From contig JAVVEZ010000005.1 of assembly GCA_032250895.1 (NCBI GenBank), forward strand, positions 6,719 through 70,718: DNA of 64,000 bases. The letters run 5' to 3'. Of this stretch, positions 27,494 to 36,719 are shown piece after piece; the stretch's first letter is position 1, and every line of letters starts with the position of its first letter. Position numbers and translations under genes: made by a program. This DNA is from JAVVEZ01 sp032250895. Lineage in GTDB: Bacteria > Pseudomonadota > Gammaproteobacteria > Pseudomonadales > Pseudohongiellaceae. The notes under the pieces were generated by a model, which worked only from the letters and a program-made list of their open reading frames with translations, made no database searches and was not told the DNA's origin.

Positions 27494-27900
27494 TTCTTTA
27501 ACCTTTCCCTGTCGGCTTCCGGTCCCGGATAGGGGCCATTCTTGATTTCAAGCACCTGGGTGTCGTCTTCAAGGATATGATAGCCATGCCCTCCATTTAA
27601 CAGAATCAGCACATCACCCGCCCGCATCTGTACCGTCTCGACAAGAATATCAGTGCCGTCGTAGATATCTGCCTTGACCGCTCCCTGCTTGACAAAAATG
27701 ACCTCCTGAGTCCTTTCCGCCTCGCGCAGCGCCTTTTTATGCCTGTGTGCCAGCAGGGTTTTCCCCCTTTCATAATTCCAGGTCCCCACCTGCACATAAT
27801 CTGCATCGTCAGAATAAAATGCAAGCCCCTGAGGCCAGTCATCGCCGGTCAGATAAATGGCCAGCAACTGACCCGCCGCTTCAATTCGCTTCACCGTCAT
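27490..27900 (-). CDS. Small cupin-fold protein
   Basis: The 136-residue protein has a single-domain cupin pattern: HRHKKALREAERTQEVIFVKQG with possible metal histidines and a glutamate, then VQMRAGDVLILLNGGHGYHIL. The C-terminal EIKNGPYPG resembles WbuC-like cupins of polysaccharide clusters. The cupin fold includes sugar epimerases, isomerases and binding proteins, so the reaction is open. It is translationally coupled to the methyltransferase downstream. Confidence 0.7.
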   Translation of the reverse strand: MTVKRIEAAGQLLAIYLTGDDWPQGLAFYSDDADYVQVGTWNYERGKTLLAHRHKKALREAERTQEVIFVKQGAVKADIYDGTDILVETVQMRAGDVLILLNGGHGYHILEDDTQVLEIKNGPYPGPEADRERLKK

Positions 27901-27941
27901 AAATTCAATCCACTTCCGTTGCCACCATATTTGCCATGATA

Positions 27942-30206
27942 TCAGGAGACAGGCAGGCTCGTAAGCGTGCCGTCAACCTTAGCTCTTTTGTTCCTTAAAA
28001 ACTCACCCCCGGCCGCCACCAGCAAAAGCATTGCCAACATCGCCATGACAGTATTGGAAATACTATGCAGCAGCCCATAGATAAACTGCTTGCGGTTCAG
28101 TATCGTCAGCATATAGTGAGTTCCGTCATTTTTCTGGGCCAGGCACTCCTGTGCCACAGCCTGCTTGGTTTCATCAACATTTACATTCCACTGGTTCCAA
28201 AAGGGGAAAGCAACTTCCGAAACACCCAGAGCAGGAATTTTACCCCGCAATATATCCAGAATACTGTAGCTGCAATCCAGCAAAAGCCAGTCATTGGCAT
28301 AGGGTACGTTCAACCTGAGCTGGAAAGCATCAAGCGCCGTTACCACATCGAGCTCATATTTATAGGGCGCCACCTCATCGACCTGCATTGCCGCCCCACC
28401 ATCCGCCGGCAACAATTGCAGGGTATTCATATTCTTTGTGATCTCCGTGTTCGCTCCCTTTATCTTGAACAGACTTATATCTCTCGACTTGTTGCTCAAG
28501 GAAAAGATCGGGCCTTCCAGGCCCCGGTCAAAGGGAGCGATAAATCGTCCTACATAAGTCAGACGCGGGTCACTTTTCATTGCCTCCAGATCAAATGCTC
28601 CATCGATCAGCTGGTTGTAAACAACGATGGCATTCACACCCATACTTGCCAGAGCCTCTATGGCCCCCTCATTTGCCGGATTCAATACGATCTGTTTTAA
28701 TGCAAAATTCTGATGGTCGGCCTGAATTCCATTTACCATGGGTTTTTGATGTGCAACCTGCGCCGCATATTGGAAAAGACGTGGCGGTCCAGCGCCAAGG
28801 TCATGGAGCTCATAGGGATAGTTTATGAGCGCATGTATATCTTCGTCATCGATTATCGGCTGATATAGCTGCTCGAGCCGATCGATTCGGGTTATTCTAT
28901 AAAATGCCTGATTCAGATTAAGATTTTCAGCAACTATCACCACGGCAGCAATAATCAGCAACGTGGGCTGCAATTTCTGAACCCACGCTTTCCCGATTAA
29001 TGCACTCACGAAATGAGACCTGGCAATGATTTCGATGCATACAGCACAGGCCACAGCCACGAAAAGGGAAGCCAGCACCCCCATGTAACCCACACCCCTG
29101 AACATGCCAAAAATTGCGAAATACAGCCTGTTGACCACATAAAACAGCGGGTTGTAAGAAGCCAATACGATGACACTCAGAAGCAGAACGGCAAACAACA
29201 GGTACTCTCTGCTGCGTCTGACGGACGCAGAAAAAATTGGCGCCGCCAGGAACAAAACAATGGGCAAGTAACCCAGAAACCTATCGCCATTACCACTGTA
29301 TCCGAAAGAATACAGTGCGCTGCTTGTCGTATTGGCAAAGTAAGTCAAGGGAGAGTTTAGTGAATTCAGGATATTTGCATTTCTACCCGCCTGTAGCCTG
29401 GTCGACTCGCTGAGCATATAGAGGTTCTGAAGGAAAAAATCCAGATTGGTTGCAACAACACATATCCCGACAAACGAAAAATACAGCAGGGAAGTCCTCA
29501 AAAGTTTTTTAAAACTCCCTCCCTCGTTGTAAAAAACAATTACCGGCAGGCTCAACAAAACCAGGAAAAATCCGTAATAGGCATTGATCTTGAACGTAAT
29601 CAACGCAAGCAGGGCCGAAGCTGTCATGCTCCAGAACCCGCCTCCACGGGCAAATATTATCAAGGTCAGAAAGTACAATGGCATAGTTTCCAGGTGGACA
29701 TATGACATCGCGCCTGATGCCTCGAGAATGTGCGCGTAAGAAAAGGAAAAGATCAATCCTGCCACGAGCGCCGAAAATGAATTCCGGGTCAGGTAATAGG
29801 CAAGCCCATATGCCGACATTGCTGACAGAGGGTAAGTGGAGAGCTTGACGACATTCATTACAAACAGCATGTCCCGCCAGTCTTCCCCGTCTATCATGTG
29901 GTAAATAAGGGCATGAATGTCGAGAAGAAACTGTCCAAAGGGGGAATCCTGAAGACTGAAACCGAAGGGAAAACCGACAAGATTGGAGTTTTCGAACATC
30001 ACCCCGTTTGCCTGGGCATAAATGTTCAACCAGTTAAGCCACAGATATGCGTCAGAATCGTTATCCGGATTGCCATAGCCCGTGGAGATTGCCTCGATAA
30101 CGTGCCTGAAAATAACCAGGGTCAGCACCACGTAGATAACTGCGGCAACGATATGAGGATTGTTCCATATTCTCAGGGCTGATTTTTTTCCGGAGGCGAT
30201 TGGCAT
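27942..30206 (-). CDS. Large polytopic membrane protein, GT-C/YfhO-like
   Basis: The 754-residue protein has an N-terminal hydrophobic segment at about residue 18, then many membrane spans to about residue 430. A soluble part of about 270 residues follows, then one or two closing segments near residue 720. The segment ending NPDNDSDAYLWLNWL in the first external loop has acidic residues as in GT-C enzymes, and RNTIS-like membrane blocks (FAIFGMFRGVGYMG) recall YfhO-type proteins. Such proteins glycosylate lipid carriers or cell-surface polymers. No specific activity can be named. It lies between the HPr-kinase-like gene and the cupin in the leftward operon. Confidence 0.65.
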   Translation of the reverse strand: MPIASGKKSALRIWNNPHIVAAVIYVVLTLVIFRHVIEAISTGYGNPDNDSDAYLWLNWLNIYAQANGVMFENSNLVGFPFGFSLQDSPFGQFLLDIHALIYHMIDGEDWRDMLFVMNVVKLSTYPLSAMSAYGLAYYLTRNSFSALVAGLIFSFSYAHILEASGAMSYVHLETMPLYFLTLIIFARGGGFWSMTASALLALITFKINAYYGFFLVLLSLPVIVFYNEGGSFKKLLRTSLLYFSFVGICVVATNLDFFLQNLYMLSESTRLQAGRNANILNSLNSPLTYFANTTSSALYSFGYSGNGDRFLGYLPIVLFLAAPIFSASVRRSREYLLFAVLLLSVIVLASYNPLFYVVNRLYFAIFGMFRGVGYMGVLASLFVAVACAVCIEIIARSHFVSALIGKAWVQKLQPTLLIIAAVVIVAENLNLNQAFYRITRIDRLEQLYQPIIDDEDIHALINYPYELHDLGAGPPRLFQYAAQVAHQKPMVNGIQADHQNFALKQIVLNPANEGAIEALASMGVNAIVVYNQLIDGAFDLEAMKSDPRLTYVGRFIAPFDRGLEGPIFSLSNKSRDISLFKIKGANTEITKNMNTLQLLPADGGAAMQVDEVAPYKYELDVVTALDAFQLRLNVPYANDWLLLDCSYSILDILRGKIPALGVSEVAFPFWNQWNVNVDETKQAVAQECLAQKNDGTHYMLTILNRKQFIYGLLHSISNTVMAMLAMLLLVAAGGEFLRNKRAKVDGTLTSLPVS

Positions 30207-30260
30207 TTTATCGGTCTCTGCTGCATAAAGTTCAAATTATCATATTGAAACTGGCATCAT

Positions 30261-31292
30261 TTAAAGGGCCTCTGAAATGCATGCGCTCAACAAATTGTAG
30301 TATGAATCGTATCTAGTGCCACTCACACGCTGTTTGTGCACCAGTGACAGCAGGGTGGCCAGCGCTCGACATTCTTTCTCCATCATGACCTCCACCTGGA
30401 CTTCCTCCCCCCAGAAATATTCCATCGCCCTCAGCAGCACACTGCTGTGATAGCTGAACTCCCCACGATTGATAGCGACCAACTTTATCAGAAGGTCCTT
30501 ATCATCAGTCAACGGAACAATTCTGTCGGTTTCTCCCCTCTCAAGCAAACACAGGGTTTCCAGGCGGCCGCCATTGACAAAAAGATTGCCATAAACCCTG
30601 TCGAAATGGGCCGTATCCGGTTTTTTTCTGATCCGTGGCAACAGCAGGTCGATATAGTCGGCCAGAGGACTCTCTTTTTTCCTGTCGATATAATCGCTGT
30701 GTATCGACATCAGGGGACAGGAATAGAGATTACCCTGAAGGTCGTAGAGTGCGATGTCTTCCGTGATGAGTTTCGCTCCATGTTTTTCGGCCATGCTGAA
30801 GGCCGTATAGGACTTCCCTGTATTGGATGTGGCAGTAAGTGCATAACAGCCCATTTTTCCTGAGAAGGCAGAACAATGCAGAGGAAAATAGCCTTTGGAC
30901 ATGAGCAGATACAGGGCCATGTCGAACAGCAACCGTCCAGGCGGATCGACGCTTTCTATCCCCACCTTCAGGTATCTGTAATAATCCCGCTCCACATTCA
31001 AGGTAAACTCGCCGTTATCGTCCCTTGACAACTCGGCACGAAGGCGTTTTCCAAAGAGGAAGTAATGATCGAAATACAGTTTTTCGTTTGCCAGATAATA
31101 ATCATTAAATTTTTCTGCGCCCGACTTTTCAAATTCTATCTTTTCTACTACAAAGAACTTAAGGTTTACAACATGGCGCTCGCTGTTGACCACCGGAGAC
31201 GGGACCCCGAACGGGAAATAGTAGACGTAATCCAGGTTGGTCGTGACAGACAGGAGCTCGGGGATTATCGTATATTTATTATGGTTAGGCAC
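30261..31292 (-). CDS. HPr-kinase-like P-loop protein in the polysaccharide operon
   Basis: The 343-residue protein has an N-terminal domain of unknown type. From about residue 135 it has a segment resembling the HPr kinase/phosphorylase C-terminal domain: PLHCSAFSGKMGCYALTATSNTGKSYTAFSMAEK, with a P-loop at about residues 153-161 (Walker A with the first glycine replaced by alanine). An acidic ITEDIALYD follows. Proteins of this kind occur in polysaccharide clusters without an HPr partner. The substrate is unknown and could be a sugar or a protein. It is not a canonical HprK. Confidence 0.65.
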   Translation of the reverse strand: MPNHNKYTIIPELLSVTTNLDYVYYFPFGVPSPVVNSERHVVNLKFFVVEKIEFEKSGAEKFNDYYLANEKLYFDHYFLFGKRLRAELSRDDNGEFTLNVERDYYRYLKVGIESVDPPGRLLFDMALYLLMSKGYFPLHCSAFSGKMGCYALTATSNTGKSYTAFSMAEKHGAKLITEDIALYDLQGNLYSCPLMSIHSDYIDRKKESPLADYIDLLLPRIRKKPDTAHFDRVYGNLFVNGGRLETLCLLERGETDRIVPLTDDKDLLIKLVAINRGEFSYHSSVLLRAMEYFWGEEVQVEVMMEKECRALATLLSLVHKQRVSGTRYDSYYNLLSACISEAL

Positions 31293-31345
31293 TTATGTTC
31301 CATTGATTTCATTCAATAATAATGACAACCGTGAGCACTTTTTTC

Positions 31346-31366
31346 CAAAAATCCGGCAAGACGGAT
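31346..31366 (-). terminator. Weak possible intrinsic terminator inside the polysaccharide operon
   Basis: On the reverse strand ATCCG-TCTTGC-CGGAT is followed by a run of five T. The stem has only 5 pairs, so it would be inefficient. It could reduce transcription between the 31.4-32.2 kb gene and the HPr-kinase-like gene. Confidence 0.3.
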
Positions 31367-31396
31367 GAGAGGAGGAAAGATCATGCTCAGGGCACC

Positions 31397-32206
31397 TCAA
31401 TAGCTTATTAACAGTTTCCTGAGCATAGCCATCATTTTTACCCTGTAGCTCCAGGGTATTTTCTTTATTAGATTAAAGAAGAGCCGCTCGCAGATGCTTT
31501 TGATCAAGGTGCTCTTTTGCAACACTTTTCGTTTCTCCATATTCAAGCCCAGGCCCATTTTTCTGTCGGCCTCAACTCCTTCTTGAGTCCAGTGACCCTT
31601 CTCAACCAGATTTACAAGCGTAAAAAGCGGCGCCATGGAACACCAGTGCCGACCGGAATATGAACAGCGGTAAGAACCCATTATCTCGAAATCCCAAGGC
31701 GATTCACCATCCAGCAACAATTTCAACAGATAGTCTCTCTCCCATAGAGATTCCACCGTTGCCCGGTAGGGCGCGCCCGGAGAATATACCCCGAACTTCC
31801 CGTCTTCATTGACATGGTCAGGCAGCGGTGCCGGATAATAATGGGCATTATTGATGTCTTGCGTTTTTACTGTATTTAGAAAATACAGGATTTCAGATGT
31901 AGACGGCGCGCTTGTCAACACATAATCTTCCAGAAACAGAAAAACGTATTTCTCCTCTATTTGCTCCAGTATCTTTCTTAAACTGCTGCTCCAGTCTTCG
32001 TCGCGGCCGGAAAGTACGCACTGCACGCTCGCATCCTTATCAAAGACCAGGGTATTGCCTCCCACATATACCTTGAAGGGGCAATCGACCCAGAACCTTC
32101 TTAGGAGGAGAACCGCCAATTCCTGCAAATCGAAATACTTGTCACATGACAAAATCAAGATTGCAGTATCATCTGTAGTTATTTGACTCATTCTCTGATT
32201 CAACAT
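31397..32206 (-). CDS. Hypothetical protein, possibly a glycosyltransferase
   Basis: The 269-residue soluble protein opens with AILILSCDKYFDLQELAVLLLRRFW. Around residue 80 it has YVFLFLEDYVLTSAP, where FLEDY resembles the acidic motif of GT-A enzymes. The C-terminus (KKIPWSYRVKMMAMLRKLL) is basic and amphipathic and may touch the membrane. This pattern occurs in uncharacterised glycosyltransferase-like proteins of O-antigen clusters, but I cannot assign a family. Start could be ATG at 32206 or 32191. Confidence 0.6.
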   Translation of the reverse strand: MLNQRMSQITTDDTAILILSCDKYFDLQELAVLLLRRFWVDCPFKVYVGGNTLVFDKDASVQCVLSGRDEDWSSSLRKILEQIEEKYVFLFLEDYVLTSAPSTSEILYFLNTVKTQDINNAHYYPAPLPDHVNEDGKFGVYSPGAPYRATVESLWERDYLLKLLLDGESPWDFEIMGSYRCSYSGRHWCSMAPLFTLVNLVEKGHWTQEGVEADRKMGLGLNMEKRKVLQKSTLIKSICERLFFNLIKKIPWSYRVKMMAMLRKLLISY

Positions 32207-32242
32207 TCGGTTTTGAGCAATTTCAAAATTCTTTCTGTGTCT

Positions 32243-33505
32243 TTACACGGTCATGGACAGGGTATCCAAACGGAGTGATTGCTGCCTTCCCCACCATTCC
32301 ATCAATAAGCAAATCACAAAAATCAAGCTTATGGACGATAATACAATTTTTGCGACTTCCAGGGCATCAGCGTGGTAAAAATGTGTCTGGACAATCATCA
32401 GAATAGCCCCTATCGATAGAGGCCACAAGAATGAAAATTCCGAGCGTGCCGTTCTATAAGTAAAAATCACATTTGTTATTCCCAGCAAAGCCATTGCGGC
32501 ACTGAGCACCCGCAACATTTCGTCGGCTCCTTCATATCGGCTACCAAAGAACAATCCCAATAACTCCTGCGGCCACAGAAAAAAAACAAGGGCTATTACA
32601 CCACTGAGAAGCGCGGTGAGCCCCATGCTGATCCAGAGCAAATGGTGGCGCTGTCCTTCACCTGCATCCTGCATTCTCGCCGCCTCTGGAAAAAGAACTA
32701 TTTTGAGAACCCCTGGTAAAAACACAGCCGTTTTGGCCAGAATCGAAGCTGTAACGTATAAACCGGCATCTTCGGCTGCACAATAATGCCGCACCAGAAT
32801 TATATCCAGATTACCCAGAAATGAATAAAAAATATTAGCAACCGTTACTGGTATTGCATAACGCAGGATAGTTTTAGGCTGCTCCGGACTTACTACCGCT
32901 GCAGCACTCAGCACATCTTTTACAAACCACAGGCTTACAGCCAGCAGTACGGCACTACCGATCAATCCAGCCAACAAAGCTCCATTGATACCCCAATCCA
33001 GCAAGTGAACCAACAATCCCACGCCCAAAATGGAAGCCAACATGGCACCGTTGTTACTCATGCCGTAGGCGGCATAACGCCGCAAGCCCTGCATGACCCC
33101 TTGAAACATGGGATACAACCATACGACCAATAATTGGGCCAACACGATAAACATCGGCAAGGTCGAGTTCAGATGGAAATAATCCTTCAATTGGGCGGCG
33201 CCGAGAATCCCGGCAAGGAGAATGATGGCATAAATCACGATGACCGTTTTGATTCCGCCAGAGAGAAACCGTTTGATTACCCCCAGATTGCCCTTTTCAT
33301 ATTTGACCGTATAGCGAGTATAAAGAAGCGGTACCACGGCGAGTGGCGCCGAACAGATCGTAACAAAGGCATTCAACGCGTTGAATGCTCCGAAATCACC
33401 AGCATCGAGCAATCTGGAAACGTAGATTTGGAGTGCATACGTCAGGAAGCTGTTAAAGTTCATCAATATCAGAATCAGGAAGTTATCCCGAAGGAATTTT
33501 TGCAT
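32243..33505 (-). CDS. Polysaccharide flippase (Wzx-like), island copy 2
   Basis: This 420-residue protein of the polysaccharide transport family has about 12-13 hydrophobic segments. Family-like segments include YVSRLLDAGDFGAFNALNAF (residues 28-47) and SFLGNLDIILVRHYCAAEDAGLYVTAS near residue 230. It should move a lipid-linked unit across the inner membrane. It differs clearly from the other flippase at 20234-21511. The 197 bases between it and the downstream GT2 gene hold no gene. Confidence 0.83.
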   Translation of the reverse strand: MQKFLRDNFLILILMNFNSFLTYALQIYVSRLLDAGDFGAFNALNAFVTICSAPLAVVPLLYTRYTVKYEKGNLGVIKRFLSGGIKTVIVIYAIILLAGILGAAQLKDYFHLNSTLPMFIVLAQLLVVWLYPMFQGVMQGLRRYAAYGMSNNGAMLASILGVGLLVHLLDWGINGALLAGLIGSAVLLAVSLWFVKDVLSAAAVVSPEQPKTILRYAIPVTVANIFYSFLGNLDIILVRHYCAAEDAGLYVTASILAKTAVFLPGVLKIVLFPEAARMQDAGEGQRHHLLWISMGLTALLSGVIALVFFLWPQELLGLFFGSRYEGADEMLRVLSAAMALLGITNVIFTYRTARSEFSFLWPLSIGAILMIVQTHFYHADALEVAKIVLSSISLIFVICLLMEWWGRQQSLRLDTLSMTV

Positions 33506-33702
33506 GTCAGATTATCCCGGCTGTCAATATAACTTTAGACAGTGGCCGTGAAGAAGATATGGAATTTCTCCCCTGCCTCAGTACCCGGCATTGCCTATAT
33601 CGGACTGGGAATAAATATTGTTCTTTATGCATCATTCTGTTTTTATCCCGCACTTGCTCAACACATCCGCCCAGCAATGAATTATACCGCGTTTTTGATG
33701 TT

Positions 33703-34782
33703 TTAATTTTCTACTTCCGAATTGCCAGTTACCCCTTTCGAATCGTCGTAATTACGCAACTCCGGTTTATGGCCACTGATTTTTCTTAACATGTGGTAGC
33801 AAATCGTCAGTCCCGTCCAAAAGCATAATGGGGCATGAAGTAAATAGCCTGGGTGACGACGTGAATACGAGAGCAGCAGTGCATCAATGAGCGAAAAAAC
33901 AGGAATAAGGGCATAAGGAAGGAACAGATACTTTTTGACTTGGCCCCAGCGATTTTGAAACTGACTTCTGCCGTAAAACCCTGCGCTGCCCATCTGTTCT
34001 TGAAAATATGTATTATTCTTGATTCTCCATTCTATTTTTTTCAGATATTTACCAATAAACTCTGCAGAAAAATGGTCCAATATGTCATCTTTCGCTATGG
34101 ATATATAAGGAAGTTCGGAAAACAGCAAGTAAAAATAATGCGGGACTAGATCTGGTCGTTTGCGAATTTCAGGATGCTTTTCTAACAGATACTCACGATC
34201 GATCATGCTGCCGGCCGCACATAACTCTATGATGGGCAGGTTGCTTGCTCCGCCTAGGTTGAATGTAACCTGCTTGCCATCTTCAAATGCCACCTGGTAT
34301 CGGCACCGCATCGTATTGATGAAGAAACGACAGTCCTTGGAAAGACGGTATATGAAAAAGGAGAAGGGCTCTCCAAATTCATTGATGTATTGATTGATAA
34401 AGGGGAAACCTTGTGGGTTGCGGTATCCGGAAGTCAACACGCTACGAATCCTGAAGTCATTCTTCATTATCGTAACCCGATTTTCCAGGCTCCTGGAGTT
34501 TTGCAGGACTTCATCGTGATCCAGGTAGACGATGTATTTTCCTTTCGCATTCAGCAATCCAAGATATTTGGCATATACCGGCTCAATTCTGGGATTGTCG
34601 ATTATTTTGCAGTCGAAGTCAGCTCCTATGGCTTTGGTTTCATCGGAGGAATACCCGTCAACCAGTATTACCTCATATTCGTTCCTGGGCATGGTTTGCC
34701 GATTCAGAGCTTTGAGAACTCTGGGCAAATGGAGAGCCGAATTGTAAGTTGCAATGACGATCGAGACAGCAAGGTCGCTCAA
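33703..34782 (-). CDS. Family 2 glycosyltransferase
   Basis: This is a GT-A fold enzyme with the family 2 N-terminus VSIVIATYNSALHLPRVLKALNRQ. VILVDGYSSDET follows, and the metal-binding acidic motif appears as YLDHDE near residue 92. The 359 residues end in a segment with one or two hydrophobic stretches (about 275-330) and a soluble tail. Sugar donor and linkage cannot be read. Its ATG overlaps the stop of the upstream wecE gene (ATGA), so it may use the dTDP-sugar made by the wecE/wecD-like pair. Confidence 0.82.
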   Translation of the reverse strand: MSDLAVSIVIATYNSALHLPRVLKALNRQTMPRNEYEVILVDGYSSDETKAIGADFDCKIIDNPRIEPVYAKYLGLLNAKGKYIVYLDHDEVLQNSRSLENRVTIMKNDFRIRSVLTSGYRNPQGFPFINQYINEFGEPFSFFIYRLSKDCRFFINTMRCRYQVAFEDGKQVTFNLGGASNLPIIELCAAGSMIDREYLLEKHPEIRKRPDLVPHYFYLLFSELPYISIAKDDILDHFSAEFIGKYLKKIEWRIKNNTYFQEQMGSAGFYGRSQFQNRWGQVKKYLFLPYALIPVFSLIDALLLSYSRRHPGYLLHAPLCFWTGLTICYHMLRKISGHKPELRNYDDSKGVTGNSEVEN

Positions 34783-35951
34783 TGCCTGACCCCCTTCTGT
34801 GTGAAAAAATCATAACAGGCATTGATCACCGTATCGATCTCCTCCGAAGTGAGATCACAATACAGAGGTAGTCTCAGCAGCCTGTCGGCCAATCCCGAAG
34901 TAAATTCAAGTTTCCCGGATGCCCTGCCAAATTTTTGCCCTGCCGGAGAGCTATGCAAGGGAACATAGTGGAAAACCGCATAAATACCGCGCTCACGCAG
35001 GAAGCCCATCAAGGCTGTCCTGGTTTCAAAATCCTGCAATAAAATATAATACATGTGTCCATTATGCTGGCAGTGTGGGGGAATAGTTGGCCGCTGAATC
35101 AGTCCCTGTTGTTCCAGCAATGCCATCTTCTCATGGTAGCGGTTCCAGCAGGCCAATCGCTTATGGGTAATGCTTTCGGCAGCCTCAAGCTGTGCCTTGA
35201 GAAAAGCGGCAATTAATTCTCCAGGCAGGTAGGATGAGCCGATATCCACCCAGGAGTACTTGTCTACCTCACCTCGAAAGAACTCACTTCGATTGGTGCC
35301 TTTCTCACGGATTATTTCCGCTCTTTTCAGGAAAGCCGGGTCGTTGATGGTGAGAGCTCCACCTTCTCCGGAAATAACGTTCTTGGTCTCATGAAAGCTG
35401 TAAGCTCCCAAATGCCCGATTGAACCAAGGGCCCGCCCCTTGTAAGCCGACATGACACCCTGGGCAGCATCTTCAAGAACGTAAAGGTCATGCTGTTTTG
35501 CAATGTTCGCGATAGTATCCATTTCACAAGCTACACCGGCATAGTGTACCGGAACAATTGCCCGGGTTTTGCGCGTAATGGCGGCTTCTATCCGATTTTC
35601 ATCCATATTCAGTGTGTCCGGTCTTATATCTACGAAAACAGGAACAGCCCCTCGCAGAACAAAGGCATTGGCAGTAGAAACGAATGTGTAGGAAGGCAAT
35701 ATGACTTCATCACCCGGCTTGATGTCGACAAGTATGGCCATCATTTCCAGTGCTGCTGTGCATGAATGAGTCAGTAAGGCTGCATGCAAGGCAAAATTAC
35801 TGACCAGCCACTCATGACAGGATTTGGTGAAGGTGCCGTCCCCGGCCAGTCCACCTAGTTGATAAGCCTCATAGATATAATGGGCCTCCCTTCCCGTGAG
35901 ATGGGGTTTATTGAAGGGAATTCTGAATTTTCCTGTGCTGTCGGAGAGCAT
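34779..35951 (-). CDS. wecE: dTDP-4-amino-4,6-dideoxygalactose transaminase
   Basis: WecE (RffA) is a PLP enzyme that aminates dTDP-4-keto-6-deoxyglucose to dTDP-Fuc4N. The 390-residue protein is strikingly close to E. coli WecE: SCTAALEMMAILVDIKPGDE, PSYTFVSTANAFVLRGA, PVHYAGVACEMDTI and REKGTNRSEFFRGEVDKYSW, then FHYVPLHSSPAG. The PLP lysine lies in FHETKNVISGEGG near residue 185. The substrate can be supplied by RmlA and RmlB encoded at 56-60 kb. A wecD-like acetyltransferase is 7 bases upstream, and together they make dTDP-Fuc4NAc. Confidence 0.92.
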   Translation of the reverse strand: MLSDSTGKFRIPFNKPHLTGREAHYIYEAYQLGGLAGDGTFTKSCHEWLVSNFALHAALLTHSCTAALEMMAILVDIKPGDEVILPSYTFVSTANAFVLRGAVPVFVDIRPDTLNMDENRIEAAITRKTRAIVPVHYAGVACEMDTIANIAKQHDLYVLEDAAQGVMSAYKGRALGSIGHLGAYSFHETKNVISGEGGALTINDPAFLKRAEIIREKGTNRSEFFRGEVDKYSWVDIGSSYLPGELIAAFLKAQLEAAESITHKRLACWNRYHEKMALLEQQGLIQRPTIPPHCQHNGHMYYILLQDFETRTALMGFLRERGIYAVFHYVPLHSSPAGQKFGRASGKLEFTSGLADRLLRLPLYCDLTSEEIDTVINACYDFFTQKGVRH

Positions 35952-35958
35952 CGTTAAC

Positions 35959-36648
35959 TCACTTATCGGAATTAAGCAGGTGGTAAATATCCAATGAAGT
36001 CTGCATTCTGAAACCCAGGCTGATATACAGGTTTACTACTGGCAGATTCGTTGCCGAAATTGAGCTTGTGATGAAATCGAAGCCCTCTGCAAACAGTTGT
36101 TTACAAACGGGGGTCCAGAAATATTTAGCCAGACCTTTGCCTCGGTACCGCTTGTGAACAGCATGTAATACCAGGCAATTATCTTTTACTGCGATGAACC
36201 CGCCAGGTTGCCTGTCATAGAGCAGGCCATAAATAGCACCTTCTTGATGTAATTGCCGAATCCAGTTTGCGTACCTGGTTTCGGCATCATCATCATTGAT
36301 ATAAGGGTCCTTGTGAAATCGCCCATGAAGGAAAGCTCCTTTTGCAATCTCAAGAACCGCCCCCAAGTCAACATCCCGCGTCACACTGATCATCGTATGG
36401 GAATAAGGCTTGAACTGATCCTTACTACAATAAGGCGTGATCAATGAATCGGCAAAATAAAAGCCATTCTCAAAAAGAGCGCTTCGATCGGCAAGCGGTG
36501 GCACACGGACCGTAAAATGTCCAGGCGTGGCAGTGGCCAGGCGCAGTGATTCATCGTCATAATCCGACAATTCGTAACAGTCAACACCGAAAACAGCCGT
36601 GTCCCATGGAACCATCTTGAGTAATTGCATTTTATTATTTTCAACCAT
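35959..36648 (-). CDS. GNAT acetyltransferase, WecD-like (dTDP-Fuc4N N-acetylation)
   Basis: The 229-residue protein has a GNAT-type C-terminal half: GAIYGLLYDRQPGGFIAV, then a CoA-binding loop HAVHKRYRGKGLAKYFW and a final SATNLPVVNLYISLGF. The N-terminal half begins with WDTAVFGVDCYEL, like the W-[DE]-x-x-x-F-G start of E. coli WecD. WecD acetylates dTDP-Fuc4N. The gene lies directly before wecE, as expected for that step. Assignment depends partly on context. Confidence 0.8.
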   Translation of the reverse strand: MVENNKMQLLKMVPWDTAVFGVDCYELSDYDDESLRLATATPGHFTVRVPPLADRSALFENGFYFADSLITPYCSKDQFKPYSHTMISVTRDVDLGAVLEIAKGAFLHGRFHKDPYINDDDAETRYANWIRQLHQEGAIYGLLYDRQPGGFIAVKDNCLVLHAVHKRYRGKGLAKYFWTPVCKQLFAEGFDFITSSISATNLPVVNLYISLGFRMQTSLDIYHLLNSDK

Positions 36649-36719
36649 CTCAAGGGTATTACTTATAATTCAAAAATGATAAATTTTCGGAGTTGCCCTT
36701 AAGGCAATCGGTTTGAAAG

